Shown: positions 8,372-17,642, numbered from the stretch's first letter. The stretch is 64,000 nucleotides of DNA from Prochlorococcus sp. AG-402-B19 (GCA_003279615.1 QCHM01000002.1:1-64000); one strand, 5' to 3'. Numbers and translations are program-made. The notes: generated from the letters alone by a model not told the origin.

Positions 8372-9298
8372 TTATCTCAGCAAACCAACCTGATTCTTTG
8401 AGTCTTTAGTATCGAACTTTGATTCAGGAACGTTTGCATAAACTTCAGCTGCATTATTTGGACTCTCCTGTAGTTTTATCTTGTATAAATTTGCCCCAAT
8501 TGCATTAATTGGATTAGTTAATTTATCTGAAATATGTAATGCAATATTTTCAGCTGTAGGTACACAATTTGCAAAATAAGGAATATCTTTATTTAAAAAG
8601 GTATGATCAAAAGGCTCTACAACTAAATCATTAATTAAACTATTTAATGCAGATAAATCACATATCATTCCGGTTCTAGGGTTGATCTTTCCTTTGACAG
8701 TTATATCTACTAAGTAATTGTGACCATGTCCATTGGGTCGAGCACATTTTCCGAATATTTTTTCGTTTTCGGTTTGAGGTAGGTCTTCTCTAGCTAAACG
8801 ATGAGCAGCTGAAAAGTGTGTTTGAACTGTTAAATAAGCATCCATTGCATTTCCTTGGTAGTCAGCCCAGAGTTTTGGGTTTTCGTAAAGACGAAGAGAT
8901 TTTAGGGGTAAGTGAGATTTAAGGCGCTCCCATATAATACGAACTAAACTTTCAGTTGTGGGAAGGCAACCTTCGGGTTTAGAAAGGTCAAACTCTGGCC
9001 ATGTGTCATTTAAAAAACGAAAGTCTAGCTGACTTGTTACTTCGTTTTTTATTGCATGTTTTACATCTGAAAGGTTTAAAACCATGCCATATTTATTAAG
9101 ATCTCCTTCCATGGTCACGATTAATTCGTAATTATGTCCATGGCCAGGAGCTATTGAGCATGGGCCAAACAAAGCTGAATTATCATCATCAGATAATTCA
9201 GGAAGCCTATAAAGGTGGCTTGCGCTAAAGCAGGCTCGCCTAGTAATTACACAGCTTCTACCCTCTCCGTGAGGGGAATTAGATGTGATTGCTTCCAT
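8372..9298 (-). CDS. Tandem 6-pyruvoyl-tetrahydropterin synthase-like fusion
   Basis: A 308-residue protein with two PTPS/QueD domains in one chain. Domain 1 (about 15-150) has the zinc histidines H28, H53 and H55 and the cysteine C47. Domain 2 (about 155-290) has H166, H191, H193 and C185. In domain 2 the spacing C-x5-HGHNY and the FDH motif (D231-H232) match the animal-type PTPS active site. Domain 1 has D92-F93 in that place, so the catalytic His is missing there. PTPS enzymes act on dihydroneopterin triphosphate; bacterial relatives make 6-carboxytetrahydropterin for queuosine. ATG start; abuts the RibD-like gene downstream. Confidence 0.88.
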   Translation of the reverse strand: MEAITSNSPHGEGRSCVITRRACFSASHLYRLPELSDDDNSALFGPCSIAPGHGHNYELIVTMEGDLNKYGMVLNLSDVKHAIKNEVTSQLDFRFLNDTWPEFDLSKPEGCLPTTESLVRIIWERLKSHLPLKSLRLYENPKLWADYQGNAMDAYLTVQTHFSAAHRLAREDLPQTENEKIFGKCARPNGHGHNYLVDITVKGKINPRTGMICDLSALNSLINDLVVEPFDHTFLNKDIPYFANCVPTAENIALHISDKLTNPINAIGANLYKIKLQESPNNAAEVYANVPESKFDTKDSKNQVGLLR

Positions 9299-9350
9299 AA
9301 ATTCTTCACATCAATAAACATCTTAATAACTTTTAGCCACTTCTGTCTTT

Positions 9351-9947
9351 ATGGTCCTTCAATCAACCCCTAAAACTCTTAAAGAAAAGTTAGGTGGTCG
9401 AAATATATTTTTGATAGGAATGATGGCTTCTGGGAAAAGTCAAACAGGACCAGTTCTAGCCAAAATGATCAATTATGCTTTTGTTGATACTGATGATGTT
9501 ATAGAAAAAGCTTCGAGGCAGTCTATTTCATCTATTTTTGAAAAAGATGGAGAAAAAGTCTTTAGGGATGTAGAAAAAAAAGTATTAAAAGAAATTGGTC
9601 AACATCATTCTCTTGTAATTGCTACTGGAGGTGGTTTAGTTACCGTGCCTGAAAACTGGGGCATTCTTCATCAAGGAATAGTTATTTGGTTAGATCTCGA
9701 TTTAAAACGTTCAATTAAACGATTAGAAAGTGATAAAAAGAAACGCCCTTTATTAATAGGGGAAGATTTGGCTGAGAATTTTAGTAAGATTTATGAAATT
9801 AGAAAACCAATATATTTAGAGTCAGATTTGAGAATAGAAGTTAAGGATCAATCTCCATATGAGGTTGCAACTATGATTACTGAACGTTTGCCAAGCATCC
9901 TTATTAACCAGGATACTCAAGCCGAACGGCATACCACTGAATTGTGA
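9351..9947 (+). CDS. aroK: Shikimate kinase
   Basis: Phosphorylates shikimate with ATP on the way to chorismate. The P-loop GMMASGKS is at residues 23-30, the DTDD substrate/Mg2+ motif at 46-49, and the GGG shikimate-binding turn at 93-95; the lid region has KKRPLL. At 198 residues it is slightly longer than the 170-175 of the enterobacterial enzyme, with extra residues at both ends. The last 44 nt overlap the 3' end of the CRR7-like gene on the other strand. Confidence 0.93.
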   Translation: MVLQSTPKTLKEKLGGRNIFLIGMMASGKSQTGPVLAKMINYAFVDTDDVIEKASRQSISSIFEKDGEKVFRDVEKKVLKEIGQHHSLVIATGGGLVTVPENWGILHQGIVIWLDLDLKRSIKRLESDKKKRPLLIGEDLAENFSKIYEIRKPIYLESDLRIEVKDQSPYEVATMITERLPSILINQDTQAERHTTEL

Positions 9948-10164
9948 AACCTTTTTTTATTTCTAGGTCGCAGGCTGTATCAAGTAAATGTTGCGCAGCT
10001 TCTGATATTGAAGACTTACATGCAAGATCTAATGGTAATGAATCGAATTTATCTAACCACGATTGAAGCCATAAAAGAGTTTGTTCTTTATCCAGGAATT
10101 GTTCACTTTCGCCAGGAACCAAAACAACATAATTATCCATTTCTCTAATTAGCGGATCAGACAT
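9904..10164 (-). CDS. CRR7-like protein (chlororespiratory reduction 7)
   Basis: An 86-residue protein whose YVVLVPGESEQFLDKEQTLLWLQSWL stretch resembles the CRR7 family, which in chloroplasts is needed for NDH complex assembly or stability. The cyanobacterial function is not settled. The start is ATG at 10164, whose codon shares CATG with the opposite-strand start at 10163; ATG at 10140 (MDNYVV) is an alternative that would leave 22 bp of space. The 3' end overlaps aroK by 44 nt. Family call is from memory of the N-terminal motif. Confidence 0.68.
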   Translation of the reverse strand: MSDPLIREMDNYVVLVPGESEQFLDKEQTLLWLQSWLDKFDSLPLDLACKSSISEAAQHLLDTACDLEIKKGFTIQWYAVRLEYPG

Positions 10165-10894
10165 GAGACAGAAAATTTTCTTTTTTTTGATTTCTATTTT
10201 AATTATTTTTACTTACACATGTCCTGCGCTTGCTCAAACTATTCTTGAAATAAATAATTTTCAATCATCTAACCTTTCCGAACGCAAATTAATCTGGCCT
10301 GATTGGCGCTTTCCTTCTTTCATGAAGCGCCCAGGATTGAAAGATGATTTGATTTATCCTGCTTGGTTTGAAGGGGTATGGGATGTTACTAGCGAGATAG
10401 AAAGCGATCAGAATCAAAAAACTACTATTCATTCAGCTAAATTCATTAACAACTTCTATGGTGATTTGATTGCTGATCGTGAATACAACACTAAGTCTTA
10501 TGCTTTGAGCTCAAAGACTGGTGGTTTTTTATCAGTAAAGAATGATCCTAAATCTCCTAATCGTCAGTTTGCTAAATTAACTGAAGATAGGTATCTAGAG
10601 ACAAAAATTATAGGAAGACTTCAAGAAAAAATGGATAATAATATTTTTATTACTGATGAATTAATATTGCAAATTTTGCATACACCAGAATTGAGCAGGG
10701 TTAGCCAGGTCGAAACATTAACTGAGTTTAAAAAATGTGGATCTAATCAAAATAATGAAATAAATCTGAGCGATTTTAATATTTGTGCAGAACAATTTCA
10801 GGCGATTTATAATCAACCTGGTCAAAATCTCATTTCTTTGCCGATTAAAACAGAGAAATCTAAATTAATACTTAGAAAGACTAATTATGATTAG
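10163..10894 (+). CDS. Secreted/lumenal cyanobacterial protein of unknown function
   Basis: A 243-residue protein with a clear Sec signal peptide (KIFFFLISILIIFTYTCPALAQ), cleaved near residue 25. The mature part contains RPGLKDDLIYPAWFEGVWDVTSE, a lipocalin-like opening seen in cyanobacterial DUF6816-type proteins; I hold that family name loosely. Two cysteines lie in the C-terminal half (KKCGS, NICAEQ) and could form a disulfide. Its ATG overlaps the start codon of the opposite-strand CRR7-like gene, and its last 14 nt overlap the GST gene. Confidence 0.65.
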   Translation: MRQKIFFFLISILIIFTYTCPALAQTILEINNFQSSNLSERKLIWPDWRFPSFMKRPGLKDDLIYPAWFEGVWDVTSEIESDQNQKTTIHSAKFINNFYGDLIADREYNTKSYALSSKTGGFLSVKNDPKSPNRQFAKLTEDRYLETKIIGRLQEKMDNNIFITDELILQILHTPELSRVSQVETLTEFKKCGSNQNNEINLSDFNICAEQFQAIYNQPGQNLISLPIKTEKSKLILRKTNYD

Positions 10895-11600
10895 TTATTG
10901 CTAATTGATCTTCAATAAAGTCTCTCCAGTTAAAAAGTTTTTGAAGACTTGGATCGTTGATATATAAAGAACAACCTTTACCTTGTAGACTTTCTCCAGA
11001 TGAATTTGGAAATTTGAGTAGTGATAAGTGTGATGCTACAGAAATATCAGCAACAGAAAGCTTTTCTCCGATAAGAAAGTTTTCTTGATCAATTAAATGG
11101 GATAGATATTCTAGATTTAATTTTAGAGATTCTTTCTCTTTTTGGTTGATTAATCCAGAAATCTGACTAGTAATCTTTGTCGGAATATTAATAAGAAGTT
11201 TTTGCATGGAATACGAAATTTCCTTGGCGAATAAAGAGGAAATCAATATTGGATTCTTCGTAAGCTCTTCCAAAAAGACAATTTTTATAGATTTTGCCAA
11301 AGTTGTATCAGCCCAACTCTCAATTATTTGGACCTTAGAAGCTTCCTTTAGATCCTCTGGAATTAATTTTGGTTCTATTTCAATTTTCTCTAAGTGTCGT
11401 ATTATTGAACTTGAGTCATGGATTGTTGTTTCCTTATCAAAAAGCACGGGTAATTTTTTTTGTCCTGTTTTTTGAAAGATATCTAGTTGCCCTATGGCTG
11501 GAGTTATCTCAACGGTTCGATATGCAAGCTTTTTTGCAGCCAAAGCCATTCTTACTTTCAAGCAATAAGGTGAGTGCCTAAATTGATGAAGTTCCAACAT
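10881..11600 (-). CDS. Glutathione S-transferase family protein
   Basis: A 239-residue cytosolic GST. The N-terminal thioredoxin-like domain has HQFRHSPYCLKVRMALAAK with a Ser-Pro-Tyr-Cys site near residues 9-12, the cis-Pro loop KKLPVLF and the glutathione-contacting DSSSIIRHLE. A helical C-terminal domain follows, with VADISVASHLSLL near residue 185. Substrate is not predictable. ATG at 11600. Its 3' end overlaps the secreted-protein gene by 14 nt in a convergent arrangement. Confidence 0.85.
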   Translation of the reverse strand: MLELHQFRHSPYCLKVRMALAAKKLAYRTVEITPAIGQLDIFQKTGQKKLPVLFDKETTIHDSSSIIRHLEKIEIEPKLIPEDLKEASKVQIIESWADTTLAKSIKIVFLEELTKNPILISSLFAKEISYSMQKLLINIPTKITSQISGLINQKEKESLKLNLEYLSHLIDQENFLIGEKLSVADISVASHLSLLKFPNSSGESLQGKGCSLYINDPSLQKLFNWRDFIEDQLAITNHN

Positions 11601-11660
11601 TTTATGTTCCTTCTAATGGTTAGCAGAGTAGCTATTGATTCACTCTTTTGGTGGTGAAAA

Positions 11661-11867
11661 ATGGGTGAGTTTTTTTCTAATGTTTCTAGATATCCCAAAT
11701 ATCTCATCACAATAGTTTTGGGGGTTTTCACTGCTGCAATTTCTCCATTAATTAAACGAGGCAGTAATCCGATCACAGCGATTGCTCTTGTTGGGGCGTT
11801 GATAAGTGGACTTCTGACAATAATTTTTTTATTAAAGGCTATGGCTTTCCCTGCACCAACTATTTAG
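11661..11867 (+). CDS. DUF751 (Ycf33) family membrane protein
   Basis: A 68-residue protein with two hydrophobic helices (about 13-31 and 40-60). The start [20 protein letters not shown] matches DUF751, the family that includes plastid Ycf33. Its role is unknown; it is a small membrane protein of cyanobacteria and plastids. ATG start at 11661. Two bases separate its stop from rbfA, so the two are probably one transcript. Confidence 0.8.
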   Translation: MGEFFSNVSRYPKYLITIVLGVFTAAISPLIKRGSNPITAIALVGALISGLLTIIFLLKAMAFPAPTI

Positions 11868-11869
11868 TT

Positions 11870-12241
11870 ATGGCTAATTCAAGAAGGGTTGAAAAATTAG
11901 CAGCTTTACTAAAAAGAGAAGTTAGTGAACTTTTAATTAATGGGGTTAGAGATGAAAGAATTTATCAAGCGATGATTACCATTACATCTGTTGAGGTCTC
12001 AGGTGACTTACAACATGCAAAAATTTTTATAAGTCTTTTTGGCGAAGAGAAAAAAAAAGGAGAAGTACTAGTTGGTTTAGAGGAAGCAAAGGGATTTATT
12101 CGTGCTGAGCTTGCTCGAAGGCTTCAAATGAGACGATCTCCTGAGCTTGTTTTTAAAATTGATAAAGGTATGACAAAAGGTCCTGCAGTTTTAGATATTC
12201 TCAATTCATTAGAACTTGAACGTAAACGTAAAGACTTATAG
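11870..12241 (+). CDS. rbfA: Ribosome-binding factor A
   Basis: RbfA is a cold-shock-linked factor that helps mature the 5' end of 16S rRNA in the 30S subunit. The 123-residue protein has the single KH-like fold: [18 protein letters not shown], then [19 protein letters not shown], then [19 protein letters not shown]. Length and motifs are normal. It starts 2 bp after the DUF751 stop and is followed after 17 bp by the GH3 gene. Confidence 0.95.
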   Translation: MANSRRVEKLAALLKREVSELLINGVRDERIYQAMITITSVEVSGDLQHAKIFISLFGEEKKKGEVLVGLEEAKGFIRAELARRLQMRRSPELVFKIDKGMTKGPAVLDILNSLELERKRKDL

Positions 12242-12258
12242 ATGAATCAATATTTTTA

Positions 12259-13893
12259 ATGAATAAATCTGATCTTAGAAGACAAGTTGCTGAATTATTT
12301 ATAGTTAGAGCAAGTGGATTTAATCTTGATTCGCAACGTTTATATCCTAACTTAGAAGAATCTAATTCAAATCTTAAGAGACTTTTAGAAGAAGGTGTTG
12401 GTGGAGTGATTTTTTTAGGAGGAACTGTAAAAGAATTAGAAATTCGTTGCAATGTCTTGAAAAAATGGTCTGGTAAACCTCTTCTCTTATGTGCTGACAT
12501 TGAGGAAGGTGTTGGTCAAAGATTTTATGGAGGAACAAAGTTTATTCCTCCAATGGGCATCGCTCAGATTTATAAAAAAGATCATAATTTAGCAATTTCT
12601 ATTGCTGAGAAAATTGGTTATTTTACTGGTAAAGAAGCAAAAAATATTGGTTTAAATTGGCTATTAGCACCAGTCTGTGATATTAATAACAATTCAAATA
12701 ACCCGGTTATAAATCTAAGAGCATGGGGAGAAGAACCTGAAACAGTAAAAAGGTTAACTAGTGCTTTTCATAGAGGAGTTTCTAGATCACAAATGCTGAC
12801 TTGTGCGAAACATTTTCCTGGGCATGGAAATTCTGAAGTTGACTCTCACTTGGATTTGCCAGAAATACAAAATGACTTATCTAAATTAGAACAATTTGAG
12901 TTGATTCCATTTAAATCTTTAATCAACCATGGAGTAAATAGTGTCATGATTGGACATTTACTTTTTTCAAAGATTGATCCTATATATCCTGCATCACTTT
13001 CAAAAATACTGGTTACTGATTTGTTACGTATTAAATTAAAATTCGATGGTTTAGTTGTTAGTGATGCTTTATTAATGAATGCAATATCTAATAAATATTC
13101 TAGTGGTAAGGCTGCAGTCATGGCATTTAATGCAGGAATTGATTTGATTATGATGCCAACAGATATAGATGAGGCCATTGATTCTCTTACTGATGCTTTC
13201 TATTCAGAGAAAATTTCTTTAAAAAGGTTACATATATCTAGAGAAAGAAGAAAAAAACAACTTGATTTAATTAATAATGAAAATGATCTAGATAAAGAAG
13301 AATTGAAGAATGAAGATATTAATAATAAATTTTTATTGGATACCTATAGATTTAGTAACTCTATAATTGAAAATTCAATCTTTGTCAGAGCAGAAGGTAC
13401 TATAAAAGCTGAAGTAGATGATATTAATCTAATACAAATTGATAATTTTGATCAAGTATCTAATAAATTTTTTCCTGCATTAGATTTACCTCAAGCAGTA
13501 GGTTTTAAAAATTTAATTATACATCCACTTGGTATTAGTCCTTGGCAAAAAAATCATAAAAATTTTTTAGAATTGGGACAATTTGGTAATAGTAAATTTT
13601 TTGTTCAGCTTTTTGTAAGAGGTAAACCATTCATCGGAGTAGATTATTATAATGATCATTGGATAGACGCTATAAAAAACTTAGAAATTGATGAAAGATT
13701 ATCAGGAGTTATTATATATGGATGTCCATATTTATATGATAAGATAAAGAAAACTATTCATGAATCTATTCCTTTAGGTTATAGTCCTAGTCAAATAGAG
13801 GAAGCACAAAATCAAATTTTAAGTCGTATTTTGCAATCAAAAATAATTCAAAAGAAAATTGATCCAAAATTAAGTAAAGAATTTACTGATTGA
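12259..13893 (+). CDS. Glycoside hydrolase family 3, NagZ-like
   Basis: A 544-residue GH3 protein, likely a beta-N-acetylhexosaminidase acting on peptidoglycan fragments. The NagZ-type KHFPGHG is at 184-190 with the catalytic D195-S-H dyad, and the nucleophile D269 lies in VVSDALLMNAI. Residues beyond about 340 form a second domain with low similarity to anything I recognise. No signal peptide, so it is cytosolic. It follows rbfA closely. The coding sequence is very AT-rich in its second half. Use of the name nagZ would be inference. Confidence 0.85.
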   Translation: MNKSDLRRQVAELFIVRASGFNLDSQRLYPNLEESNSNLKRLLEEGVGGVIFLGGTVKELEIRCNVLKKWSGKPLLLCADIEEGVGQRFYGGTKFIPPMGIAQIYKKDHNLAISIAEKIGYFTGKEAKNIGLNWLLAPVCDINNNSNNPVINLRAWGEEPETVKRLTSAFHRGVSRSQMLTCAKHFPGHGNSEVDSHLDLPEIQNDLSKLEQFELIPFKSLINHGVNSVMIGHLLFSKIDPIYPASLSKILVTDLLRIKLKFDGLVVSDALLMNAISNKYSSGKAAVMAFNAGIDLIMMPTDIDEAIDSLTDAFYSEKISLKRLHISRERRKKQLDLINNENDLDKEELKNEDINNKFLLDTYRFSNSIIENSIFVRAEGTIKAEVDDINLIQIDNFDQVSNKFFPALDLPQAVGFKNLIIHPLGISPWQKNHKNFLELGQFGNSKFFVQLFVRGKPFIGVDYYNDHWIDAIKNLEIDERLSGVIIYGCPYLYDKIKKTIHESIPLGYSPSQIEEAQNQILSRILQSKIIQKKIDPKLSKEFTD

Positions 13894-13992
13894 AAATTGT
13901 TTAATCGAGAATTTAGTATTCAAGAAAAAACTTATTATTGTTTAAATAACTGCATAGTTTTTTTTAGACTTCCTAGAAAGAAGCATAAAGGC

Positions 13993-14778
13993 ATGGCTTT
14001 AACCGACAAGAAGATAATTATTACTCGTGCCCAAGAACAGACTTCAGAGGCTCGTGAGATCTTTCGAAAAAATGGAGCTGAGGTATTTGATCTTCCTTCA
14101 TTGGTGATTGGACCTCCAGATGACTGGGCTCCTTTAGATGATGCCTTAAAGGAAATTAATACCTATGATTGGATCATTTTTTCTAGCGCAAATGGTGTTA
14201 GATATGTTGAAGATAGAATGAAAGAAATTGGCTTATCTTTATCAAAAATTTCTAAGACTATTCAAATTGCCGCTGTCGGAAGAAAAACAGCTTCTTTGTT
14301 ATCAGATATGGATGCAAAGATTAGTTTTGTTCCTCCTAGTTTTGTTGCAGATAGCTTGGTTGAATATTTCCCTCAGAATCAAAAAGGTTTAAAAATATTT
14401 ATTCCCCGAGTACAAACTGGAGGCAGATCAATATTATCTGACTCTTTCAAATTAAAAGGAGCACAGATTACTGAAGTAGCTGCTTATGAGTCTTCTTGTC
14501 CTAAAGAAATACCTCAAAAGACTATAGATGCTTTGAAAAGTGGGGGAATAGATATTATTGCTTTTACTAGTGGTAAAACAGTAATAAATACTGTCAGCCT
14601 ATTTAAAAAATACTTTGGTGAAAATTGGTTGAAATTAATTGAAAAGATTAAACTTGTTTCGATTGGACCTCAAACAACTATTAGCTGTAAAAACCTTATT
14701 AGAAAACCTGATAAAGAGGCATCCCCCCATGATTTAGAAGGATTATTAGAAGCTTGTCTGGAACTAAATTTTAATTAA
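13993..14778 (+). CDS. hemD: Uroporphyrinogen-III synthase
   Basis: HemD cyclises hydroxymethylbilane to uroporphyrinogen III, the branch-point precursor of haem, chlorophyll and cobalamin. The two-lobed protein begins KKIIITRAQEQTSEAREIF and contains DWIIFSSANGVRYVEDRM and the IIAFTSGKTVINT motif of the family. The ORF track starts at a TTG 96 bp upstream, but those 32 residues are not part of the family; ATG 13993 gives 261 residues, the normal size. The stop is 2 bp from the convergent SRPBCC gene. Confidence 0.9.
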   Translation: MALTDKKIIITRAQEQTSEAREIFRKNGAEVFDLPSLVIGPPDDWAPLDDALKEINTYDWIIFSSANGVRYVEDRMKEIGLSLSKISKTIQIAAVGRKTASLLSDMDAKISFVPPSFVADSLVEYFPQNQKGLKIFIPRVQTGGRSILSDSFKLKGAQITEVAAYESSCPKEIPQKTIDALKSGGIDIIAFTSGKTVINTVSLFKKYFGENWLKLIEKIKLVSIGPQTTISCKNLIRKPDKEASPHDLEGLLEACLELNFN

Positions 14779-14780
14779 AC

Positions 14781-15233
14781 TTATGCTGATTTTTCCACGA
14801 GTTCTTTAAATCCATCAAGATTCTTTTGTAATTCTTTCGTTACCATTCCTCCAAGAATATTTGCTTTCATTAGATTTGCTAAAACTTGAGGTAATTCATA
14901 AGATATTTTTAATTTAACCACCGTTTTAGCGCTCTCTTCATTATAAAACCGTACTGAACCCTTAGTTGGTAAGCCACCAATTGATTTCCATTCCAATTTC
15001 TCTGCCTCTACTCTTTCCGTGATTTGAGCTTTCCATTTGAAACGAAAGCCATTAGCTGCAAGTGTCCACTCGGTTAAATCAGGAAGTGTCGAGGTTTTTT
15101 CATCGACTGTCTTTACCGACTCAATCCAAGTCATCCACAAAGGCATTGAATCTAAATCACTCCAATACTTCCAGACAAGTTCAACTGGAGCATGAATTTC
15201 ACTTATCACTGTGTGATCAAGCCACTTTCCCAT
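14781..15233 (-). CDS. SRPBCC (START-like polyketide cyclase/dehydrase) protein
   Basis: A 150-residue protein of the START/Bet v 1-like superfamily, which binds hydrophobic ligands in a central cavity. Typical features are the N-terminal strand HTVISEIHAPVELVWKYWSDLDSMPLWMTWI, the WTLAANGFRFKWKAQI strand and the C-terminal helix. No catalytic residue is evident. It is 3 bp downstream of zeta-carotene desaturase on the same strand, so a role with carotenoids or another lipid is possible but unproven. Confidence 0.8.
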   Translation of the reverse strand: MGKWLDHTVISEIHAPVELVWKYWSDLDSMPLWMTWIESVKTVDEKTSTLPDLTEWTLAANGFRFKWKAQITERVEAEKLEWKSIGGLPTKGSVRFYNEESAKTVVKLKISYELPQVLANLMKANILGGMVTKELQKNLDGFKELVEKSA

Positions 15234-15236
15234 TTC

Positions 15237-16697
15237 TTACGCAACCGAAGAATTTTTTGCTAATGAAACAGACTTTGAGAGCATTGCTGAAGCAGCAAGA
15301 TGACCACTCATTGTTGCCCCTTCCATAGAGTCAATGTAATCCTGTTTTGTGTAACTGCCTGCTAAGAAGAAATTACTAAACGAGGTTTTTTGATCTGGTC
15401 TATATGGCTCCATTCCAGGCGCCTCCCTGTAGAGAGAATGTGAAACTTTGACCACATTGCTCCATAAAAGTTTCAAGCCTCTTGAAGAAGGGAAAAGTGT
15501 CCTGACCTGTAGATCAGTATGTTTTACAATTTCATCTGAGGACTTGGTAATCCAAGGATCCCCAGGTGTTAAGACACATTGAAGTAGCGAGCCCTGACCA
15601 TCTTTTTTATAGTCTTCTGGGCTTGATAAAGCTAAATCTGCAAAACAACTAAAATCAGCATCGGCTGTGTATAACAAATTGTCTAAACCAGATGGACTTT
15701 TTAGATTTATTTGAGCTTGTTCATTGTTGATCTCGGTTACCCAGCCATCGTATCTAAGTTGTACTGTCGCGACTGGTACAGCATCAAGCTTGAAAAGTGA
15801 GTCAAACTCTTTAAAACGTCTCCATGATCTAGGAATTATTCTTTTAATGCCAGATACATCACAAGCAGCTAAATATTTGTCTGCTTGAATTTTTTCTTCA
15901 CCCTCTGGTGTTTGCAGAGTTAATCCTGTAACAGAGGGATGGTCAGAATCATCTGAATGAATGTCTTTGACAATATGTTCTAAGTGAAGTCTTCCGCCTC
16001 GTTGTTCAATGTAATTGAGTATTGGCTTGGTGAGCCATTTGTGGGGTGAGCCTTTCAATAGGTTGAGCTTGGATGCCTCTGTTTTGGAAGCGAACATCAT
16101 AAAGATGGTAAGCATGCATCTTGCTGAAATGGCTTCGCAATCAATGAATCCAAGAGCATATGCAATAGGATTCCACATCCTTTCGATACTATTTAGGCTT
16201 CCTCCATGGTTAAGAAACCATTGTTGAAAGCTTATAGAATCTAGTGAACGTATTGTTTTCATCGCACCCTCGTAGTCAATAAGCCCTCTGACAATTGGAC
16301 TTGTGCCAAGAGCAAGAGCATTCCTTAGTTTGTCAATCCAATTTAATTGAGGTGTAGTGAAGAAGGCTTTTAATCCGTTAAAAGGAGCTCCTGCAAAAAA
16401 TCGAAAATCAAGTGATTTAATGTCACCGCCCTTGTTAACAAAAAGGTGAGTGTGGTCTTTTGGTAAAAGATTTTCAAATGCCCCTACTTTTCTCATTAAG
16501 GCAAAAAGATTGGCATAGTTGAAAAAGAACACATGCAAGCCCATCTCTATATGATTGCCATCGGAATCTTCCCAGCTTCCAACTTTGCCTCCCATAAATG
16601 GTTTTGCCTCATATAGGTCGACCTCATGTCCTTCATCAACAAGGTCAACTGCAGCAGTCAACCCTGCTAAACCTGCACCTATTATTGCGATTTTCAC
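15237..16697 (-). CDS. crtQ: Zeta-carotene desaturase
   Basis: CrtQ/ZDS introduces two double bases into 9,9'-di-cis-zeta-carotene to give prolycopene. The FAD dinucleotide-binding motif IIGAGLAGL is near residues 4-12, followed by [17 protein letters not shown] and [14 protein letters not shown]. The C-terminal [21 protein letters not shown] is the carotene desaturase signature. The enzyme is distinct from CrtP by the HVFFFNY and MEGATMSG details. At 486 residues it has the usual length. It heads a two-gene unit with the SRPBCC gene and is divergent from the Fe-S carrier gene. Confidence 0.93.
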   Translation of the reverse strand: MKIAIIGAGLAGLTAAVDLVDEGHEVDLYEAKPFMGGKVGSWEDSDGNHIEMGLHVFFFNYANLFALMRKVGAFENLLPKDHTHLFVNKGGDIKSLDFRFFAGAPFNGLKAFFTTPQLNWIDKLRNALALGTSPIVRGLIDYEGAMKTIRSLDSISFQQWFLNHGGSLNSIERMWNPIAYALGFIDCEAISARCMLTIFMMFASKTEASKLNLLKGSPHKWLTKPILNYIEQRGGRLHLEHIVKDIHSDDSDHPSVTGLTLQTPEGEEKIQADKYLAACDVSGIKRIIPRSWRRFKEFDSLFKLDAVPVATVQLRYDGWVTEINNEQAQINLKSPSGLDNLLYTADADFSCFADLALSSPEDYKKDGQGSLLQCVLTPGDPWITKSSDEIVKHTDLQVRTLFPSSRGLKLLWSNVVKVSHSLYREAPGMEPYRPDQKTSFSNFFLAGSYTKQDYIDSMEGATMSGHLAASAMLSKSVSLAKNSSVA

Positions 16698-16764
16698 TCG
16701 TTTAATTAGATGGATACACTAACTCTATGAATAAAAACTCTTTTTTGGCACTTTTAAAATCGAA

Positions 16765-16770
16765 TATAAT
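16765..16770 (+). promoter_or_regulatory. Putative -10 box (TATAAT) upstream of the Fe-S carrier gene
   Basis: A perfect TATAAT at 16765-16770 lies 33 bp before the ATG at 16804. A TTGGCA at 16745-16750 resembles a -35 box, but the spacing is only 14 bp instead of about 17. The site is a candidate only; no transcription start is visible from sequence. Confidence 0.4.
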
Positions 16771-16803
16771 TAATAGAGTGTTATTAAAGTTCAGAAAAAA
16801 ACA

Positions 16804-17193
16804 ATGAGTGAATCAAGCGCACCGCCTAAAATTCATAAAGCTCAAGATGGCAAGGGAGTACTAATTACCACTCCTGCATTGGATCAGTTGTCTAGACTTT
16901 GCAAAGAACAAGGCTCAGGGAAATTATTGAGAGTAGGTGTACGTTCGGGAGGATGCAGTGGTATGAGTTACACAATGGACTTTGTTTCTGCGGATGATAT
17001 TCAAAAAGATGATGAAATTTATGAATATTCAGTAGGTAGCAGTTCGTTTAAAGTGATTTGTGATCCAAAGAGCCTTTTATATATATATGGCATGCAGTTA
17101 GATTTCAGTACAGATTTAATTGGTGGAGGCTTTAACTTTACTAATCCCAATGCATCACAAACTTGTGGCTGTGGAAGTTCCTTTGCAGTTTAA
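16804..17193 (+). CDS. A-type Fe-S cluster carrier (IscA/SufA/HesB)
   Basis: A 129-residue A-type carrier that receives and delivers Fe-S clusters. The three conserved cysteines are in place: one in GGCSGMSY near residue 50 and two in the C-terminal TCGCGSSF. The family length is about 107-120, with a short extra N terminus here. The start ATG is well placed. It is divergent from crtQ and 29 bp before a TPR gene. SufA and IscA cannot be separated by these motifs. Confidence 0.9.
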   Translation: MSESSAPPKIHKAQDGKGVLITTPALDQLSRLCKEQGSGKLLRVGVRSGGCSGMSYTMDFVSADDIQKDDEIYEYSVGSSSFKVICDPKSLLYIYGMQLDFSTDLIGGGFNFTNPNASQTCGCGSSFAV

Positions 17194-17222
17194 CTTTAAC
17201 TAAAAGAATTTTTAAATTAACA

Positions 17223-17642
17223 ATGGATCAATCAGAGGAAAGTCTTTTTGAAGAAGCCCTAAATCGCTATAAAGATGGGTCACCAGCAGATGAATTGATT
17301 GAAGATTTTCTGAAAATAACATCTACTACCCCAAATAATGCTGCTGCATGGACATGCTTGTCTTGGCTGCAATTGCTATGTGATTCGCCTCAGGAAGCCT
17401 TGCGCTCTGCCCGATATGCAGTGAAACTTAATGGTCAAGATCCACAGTCAAGGATAAATTTGAGTCTTGCATTGTTAGAGACTAATTCGAAAGGAGTTAG
17501 AGATCATATTGATTATGTGAAAAGAGCTATGTTCGTTCTGCCTGAATTAGAAAAAGAATTAAAAGAATCATTTGAAGATGGTCTTTCACGGAAGCCTAAT
17601 TGGAAGACATTACTTAAAATAAAAAATTGGTTAGACCTTTGA
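17223..17642 (+). CDS. TPR-repeat protein
   Basis: A small helical protein of 139 residues with TPR-like features (NAAAWTCLSWLQLLCDSPQEALRSARYAVKLNGQDPQSRINLSL split over two repeats around residues 38-80). TPR domains mediate protein contacts; the partner is unknown. The ORF track starts at 17163 inside the carrier gene; ATG 17223 (MDQSEES) avoids that overlap. It ends 27 bp before the convergent epimerase gene. Confidence 0.75.
   Translation: MDQSEESLFEEALNRYKDGSPADELIEDFLKITSTTPNNAAAWTCLSWLQLLCDSPQEALRSARYAVKLNGQDPQSRINLSLALLETNSKGVRDHIDYVKRAMFVLPELEKELKESFEDGLSRKPNWKTLLKIKNWLDL

Noticed and set aside
16727-16807. 26-aa plus-strand ORF before the Fe-S carrier gene
   Set aside because: It overlaps the likely TATAAT promoter and the carrier start codon; composition is Lys/Asn/Leu as expected by chance.
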